A stretch of DNA of 8,490 bases from Streptosporangiaceae bacterium (GTDB lineage Bacteria; Actinomycetota; Actinomycetes; Streptosporangiales; Streptosporangiaceae), in the NCBI GenBank assembly GCA_030052355.1, contig JASIGS010000737.1:1-8490 (forward strand). Direction: 5' to 3'. The notes under the pieces are model-generated. The model was not told the origin of the DNA. It did no database searches and was given only the letters and a program-made list of their open reading frames with translations. This document shows, one piece after another, positions 5,563 through 8,490 of the stretch. How positions within the stretch are numbered: position 1 is the first letter of the stretch; each line of letters starts with the position of its first letter. The position numbers and the translations under genes were made by a program.

Positions 5563-6690
5563 GTGAAAACTCCGTATCGGTTCGGGCTCGCAGGGCTTGC
5601 CGCTCTGTCACTGCTCGCCGTCGGATGCAGCTCGAACTCGCCGTCATCGGCGGGCGGATACAACTGGTCAAATGCGACGTCAGCAGCCTCCGGCGGGGGC
5701 ATGTCCGCGCTGATCGCGGCCGCCAAGAAGGAAGGCACGCTCAACGTCATCGCGCTGCCGGCCAACTGGGCGAACTACGGCACGATCATCAAGGACTTCA
5801 CCAAGAAGTACGGGATCAAGGTCAACTCCATAGCGCCGTCGGACAGCAGCGCGCAGGAGGTCACCCAGATCGAGCAGAAGAAGGGCACCTCACTCGCAGC
5901 CGACGTGCTCGACATCGGCGGCAGCGTTGCCACGGCCAGCTCCTCTCTGTTCGCCCCGTACAAGGTGCAGGAGTGGACGGACATCCCGGCCGGGCTGAAG
6001 CAGTCGGACGGACTGTATGTCGGTGACTACGGCGGCTATATGTCCGTGGGATACGACTCGGCCAAGTTCGGCACGATCACGTCGCTGAATCAGCTGCTCG
6101 GCTCGAAGTTCAAGAACGCGGTGGCGCTCAACGGTAACCCGACAGAGGCCAACGCCGCGCTGAACGGCGTGCTGATGGCGAGCCTGGCCGAGGGCGGCAG
6201 CCTTAGCAACATCGCCCCAGGCGTCACCTTCTTCGGCAAGCTCAAGTCGGCTGGCAACTTCAACCCCGTTGAGGCCACTCAGTCGACCATCAAGACCGGC
6301 GCCACCCCCGTTGTGCTCGACTGGGACTACCTGAACACCGCAGCCGCCGTGGGGCAGCCCTCGTCGACGTGGAAGGTGTTCATTCCGTCGAACGCGACCC
6401 TGGGCGGCTTCTACTACCAGGCCATCAACAAGAACGCGCCGGACCCCGCGGCCGCCAGGCTGTGGGAGGAGTTCCTCTACTCGCAGGCGCCGATCGGCGG
6501 TCAGAACCTCTGGCTGCAGGGCGGCGCACGGCCGTCCGAGCAGGCAGCTATGACCGCGAACGGCACCATCGACAAGACGGCCGCCGCAGCGCTGCCGCCA
6601 GTGACCGGCACGCCAGTGTTCCCGACCCAGGCCCAGTCCACCAGCGCAGCGACCTACCTCGCTACGAACTGGGCTAAGGCCGTGAGCTAG
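5563..6690 (+). CDS. ABC transporter substrate-binding lipoprotein (family 1/PotD-AfuA-like)
   Basis: This 375-residue protein is an extracellular solute receptor anchored to the outer face of the membrane. A lipoprotein signal peptide is clear: basic start MKTPYR, hydrophobic core GLAGLAALSLL, and lipobox LAVGC with the lipidated cysteine at residue 22. A Ser/Gly-rich linker follows (about 23-46). The mature domain opens with LIAAAKKEGTLNVIALPANW and continues with an IKDFTKKYGIKV segment, the usual first strand-helix-strand of periplasmic-binding proteins of the iron/polyamine group. PDPAAARLWEEFLYS (about 290-304) is the late helix typical of this family. GTG 5563 was chosen because AGGAGG (5551-5556) lies six bases upstream; TTG 5560 would sit too close. 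It is the first gene of the operon, followed by two permeases. The ligand cannot be read from sequence; polyamine-like, iron, thiamine or phosphonate compounds are all possible. Confidence 0.92.
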   Translation: MKTPYRFGLAGLAALSLLAVGCSSNSPSSAGGYNWSNATSAASGGGMSALIAAAKKEGTLNVIALPANWANYGTIIKDFTKKYGIKVNSIAPSDSSAQEVTQIEQKKGTSLAADVLDIGGSVATASSSLFAPYKVQEWTDIPAGLKQSDGLYVGDYGGYMSVGYDSAKFGTITSLNQLLGSKFKNAVALNGNPTEANAALNGVLMASLAEGGSLSNIAPGVTFFGKLKSAGNFNPVEATQSTIKTGATPVVLDWDYLNTAAAVGQPSSTWKVFIPSNATLGGFYYQAINKNAPDPAAARLWEEFLYSQAPIGGQNLWLQGGARPSEQAAMTANGTIDKTAAAALPPVTGTPVFPTQAQSTSAATYLATNWAKAVS

Positions 6691-6703
6691 GTCTCGAACC
6701 GTG

Positions 6704-7564
6704 ATGGCTGCCGCCACAACTGAAGCCGCCGTCCGGCCCGCACGGGCCGGACGGCGGCTGCCGCTGGCCTGGACCGGCACACTGCCGTTCCTGGCGTACG
6801 CAGGCATATTTCTGCTCCTGCCGACGGGCATCGTGATCTGGAACGCCTTCAAGGGCAACGCCGACGGCTGGACGCTGGCGAACATCGAGGCCCTGAACAC
6901 CGGCCCGGTCCGCACCGCCTTCACCGGCTCGCTGGAGCTGTGCGTCATCTCGTCGGTGATCGGCGCGGTGGCCGGCGCGATCCTGGCGTACGCGGTCGCG
7001 TCGGGCGATCCTGACGGGCTCATGCGCAGGCTCTACCTGGCCGGCTCGGGGGTGCTCGCTCAGTTCGGCGGCGTCACGCTGGCGTTCGCGTTCCTCGCCA
7101 CTATCGGGCCGGCTGGCTTCTTGCTGCACGCGAGCTGGTACAGCGACTTCCCCTGGGGGATAGCGGTGATCTACTGCTACTTCCAGATCCCGCTGATGGT
7201 GCTTGTCTTCCTGCCGGCGATCGATGGCCTCCGCGTGCAGTGGCGCGAGGCCACCGAGAACCTCGGCGGATCAACGTGGCACTACTGGAGGCACGTGGCC
7301 GGGCCACTGCTATTCCCGGCGTTCCTCGGCGCGACGCTGCTGCTGTTCGCCAACGCGCTGTCGGCGTTCGCCACGATCGAGGCGTGGGAGGACCAGATTT
7401 CCTACGTGGTGCCCCAGTCGATTAGCAACTCACTCATCAGTGAGGTCGGGCTCCAAAACGTGCACGCGGGCGACGCGCTCGCCCTCGGCCTGATCGTTCT
7501 CGTGGTGATCGTCATGGGCTGCTACTTCCTGCTGCAGCGACGGGCGGGCCGATGGCAGCGATAG
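6704..7564 (+). CDS. ABC transporter permease (first subunit, PotB-like)
   Basis: This 286-residue integral membrane subunit has about six transmembrane segments, near residues 28-48, 74-99, 114-136, 151-172, 198-226 and 257-277. The EAA loop, REATENLGGSTWHYWRHVAG followed by PLL (181-203), lies between segments 4 and 5 and is the docking site for the ATPase. With the second permease it should form the heterodimeric translocation channel for the substrate delivered by the lipoprotein. The start is uncertain: ATG 6704 or the adjacent GTG 6701. The only Shine-Dalgarno-like sequence is a weak AGG at the end of the upstream gene, so translation is probably coupled to it across the 10-13 bp gap. 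A perfect 17-bp inverted repeat covers codons 7-19. The gene ends 13 bp inside the second permease gene. Confidence 0.92.
   Translation: MAAATTEAAVRPARAGRRLPLAWTGTLPFLAYAGIFLLLPTGIVIWNAFKGNADGWTLANIEALNTGPVRTAFTGSLELCVISSVIGAVAGAILAYAVASGDPDGLMRRLYLAGSGVLAQFGGVTLAFAFLATIGPAGFLLHASWYSDFPWGIAVIYCYFQIPLMVLVFLPAIDGLRVQWREATENLGGSTWHYWRHVAGPLLFPAFLGATLLLFANALSAFATIEAWEDQISYVVPQSISNSLISEVGLQNVHAGDALALGLIVLVVIVMGCYFLLQRRAGRWQR
6724..6759 (+). other. Perfect 17-bp stem-loop inside the first codons of permease 1
   Basis: AGCCGCCGTCCGGCCCG (6724-6740) is followed by the dinucleotide CA and then its exact reverse complement (6743-6759). All 17 pairs are Watson-Crick and nearly all are G-C, so as RNA it would be extremely stable. 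It starts 34 nt after the stop codon of the binding-protein gene and 20 nt after the permease ATG, encoding an Ala/Arg/Pro/Gly-rich segment ahead of the first membrane helix. It could slow permease translation, cause partial termination, or protect the upstream message from 3' exonucleases. Confidence 0.75.
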
Positions 7565-8415
7565 ACTCAGCGCCCCGTGACCTGACCGGAACCGGGTCCG
7601 CCCGGCGCGCCGGCGGCCGAGTGACCCGGCAGCGGCGGCGGCTGAAGGCATTCAGGTACATCACGTTCACCGTGTTCGGGCTGTTCTTCGTGCTGCCCCT
7701 GCTGTCGATGTTCCGGGCTTCCTTCGAGGGCAGCACTCCGGGCAGCTGGTCGGTGTCGGCTTGGACGGCCATCGTTTCCTATCCGGGGCCGCCGCCGCTG
7801 CTGTCCTCGATCGAGATCACCCTCGAGCTGGCCGTCCTGACCAGTGCCGCGATGGTCTTGCTCGTGGTGCCGACGATGATCTGGGTGAAGCTGCGGGTGG
7901 CCTGGTTCAGCAAGATCATGGAGTTCATCTGCCTGCTCCCGCTCACGATCCCCGCGATCGTGATCGTGGTGGGCCTAGCGCCGATCTACAACTGGATCGA
8001 GCACTACAACGTGTCCGCGCTGATGCTGTTCTGGGTCTACGTCATCCTGGCGCTGCCCTACGCGTACCGGGCACTGGCTGCGGGGCTGGAGTCCGTCGAC
8101 GCGAAAACGCTGTCCGAGGCGTCCCGCAGCCTCGGGGCCCGCTGGCCGACCGTGATGTTCAAGGTGATCGTCCCCAATATGTGGCAAGGCATCCTTAATG
8201 CCCTGCTGCTGACGGTGGCGCTCGTCCTCGGCGAGTTCACGGTCGCCTACCTGCTGAGCTACGTCAACCTGCAGGTGAACCTGTTCGAGATCAGCAGGAG
8301 CACAGAGAACGCCAGCGTGCTCTTCTCGGCATCCGCGGCGACCCTGCTGTTCGCATTCATCCTGCTACTGATCTTGTCCTACGCTGGCCGCCGCCTGCGG
8401 CGCGGCCGACCCTAA
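7552..8415 (+). CDS. ABC transporter permease (second subunit, PotC-like)
   Basis: This 287-residue membrane protein has a basic cytoplasmic N-terminus (RVTRQRRRLK, about 23-32) and six predicted membrane segments near 36-54, 86-112, 121-145, 155-176, 211-238 and 255-277. The EAA loop is LSEASRSLGARWPTVMFKVI followed by VPNM (187-210), close to the consensus EAA-x3-G-x9-I-x-P. The PLTIPAIVIVVG stretch in the third segment is also characteristic of this permease family. It is the partner of the preceding permease in the channel heterodimer. ATG 7552 overlaps the upstream gene by 13 bp and has only a G-rich region (about 7543-7550) in place of a strong ribosome binding site, so translational coupling is likely. 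The stop codon is 9 bp before the next gene. The C-terminus is short and arginine-rich (GRRLRRGRP), consistent with a cytoplasmic end. Confidence 0.93.
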   Translation: MAAIDSAPRDLTGTGSARRAGGRVTRQRRRLKAFRYITFTVFGLFFVLPLLSMFRASFEGSTPGSWSVSAWTAIVSYPGPPPLLSSIEITLELAVLTSAAMVLLVVPTMIWVKLRVAWFSKIMEFICLLPLTIPAIVIVVGLAPIYNWIEHYNVSALMLFWVYVILALPYAYRALAAGLESVDAKTLSEASRSLGARWPTVMFKVIVPNMWQGILNALLLTVALVLGEFTVAYLLSYVNLQVNLFEISRSTENASVLFSASAATLLFAFILLLILSYAGRRLRRGRP

Positions 8416-8424
8416 GGTGGAACG

Positions 8425-8490
8425 GTGAGTTCAACAATCTCACGCACGACCGGCGCGACCAGAACGGCCGTAGAGGTCCGGATGCAGGGG
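8425..8490 (+). CDS. Start of a fourth operon gene, probably the ABC transporter ATP-binding subunit (3' end outside window)
   Basis: GTG 8425 opens a frame that continues to the end of the window, preceded by AAGGTGG (8414-8420) with 4-nt spacing. The 22 visible residues begin MSSTISRTTGATRTAVEVRM and are followed by QG. An N-terminal tail ending in a VEVRMQG-like strand is how many ABC ATPases begin, just before the A-loop and Walker A. No catalytic motif is visible yet, so the assignment rests mainly on operon order: binding protein, permease, permease, then ATPase. The 9-bp gap to the permease indicates the same transcript. Confidence 0.68.
   Translation, partial: MSSTISRTTGATRTAVEVRMQG

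Noticed and set aside
5264..5566. 100-codon plus-strand frame upstream of the binding-protein gene
   Set aside because: It contains the TTGACA promoter and the operator-like repeat, has weak third-position G/C bias and no ribosome binding site, so it is treated as non-coding.
5890..7023. Long minus-strand open frame (377 codons) across the binding protein and permease 1
   Set aside because: It runs antisense to two clear genes, has low-complexity Arg/Gly-rich composition and no domain; high-GC DNA commonly gives such frames.
8385..8407. GC-rich hairpin at the end of permease 2
   Set aside because: It arises from arginine and glycine codons of the basic C-terminal tail, has short arms and several alternative pairings; no U-tract follows, and transcription must continue into the next gene.

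Overview
The window is a piece of a high-GC actinobacterial chromosome. The coding sequences are strongly G/C-biased at third positions, GTG starts are common, and the gene families (TetR next to MFS, a large LAL-type LuxR regulator, a haloperoxidase-like hydrolase, a lipoprotein-dependent ABC importer) are typical of soil actinomycetes such as Streptomyces and its relatives. I cannot assign a genus. There is no rRNA, tRNA, CRISPR array, transposase or phage gene.

Layout, left to right. (1) 1-1217: the C-terminal end of an MFS efflux-type transporter, followed on the same strand by a TetR-family repressor. A perfect palindrome, AGACAG-GT-CTGTCT, sits between the two and is the likely autoregulatory operator. 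(2) 1180-2016, minus strand: an alpha/beta hydrolase of the non-heme haloperoxidase type. It converges on tetR with a 38-bp 3' overlap, and the usual nucleophile serine is replaced by cysteine. (3) 2156-4912: a 918-residue LuxR/LAL (MalT-like) ATPase regulator, divergent from the hydrolase across a 139-bp gap. (4) 5004-5180, minus strand: a 58-residue, extremely acidic helix-turn-helix protein with a strong ribosome binding site. It is short enough to be missed by ordinary ORF cut-offs. A hairpin between its end and the end of the LuxR gene is a candidate bidirectional terminator. (5) 5181-5562: a 382-bp divergent regulatory region with a TTGACA-type promoter, a tandem AACGTT element just downstream of it, and a roughly 145-nt leader that can form hairpins. 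(6) 5563 to the end: an ABC importer operon with lipoprotein substrate-binding protein, permease 1, permease 2 and the start of a fourth gene that is probably the ATPase. A perfect 17-bp inverted repeat lies inside the first codons of permease 1.

How the genes work together. The MFS/TetR pair looks like a self-regulated efflux module. The LAL regulator may control the divergent hydrolase. The ABC operon is a complete uptake system of the spermidine/putrescine-iron superfamily whose substrate cannot be read from sequence. It may be controlled by the divergent small HTH protein or by a LacI-like regulator acting at the AACGTT element.

No whole new system is obvious. The parts most worth a second look are the small acidic HTH protein, the Cys-nucleophile hydrolase and the intra-operon hairpin.
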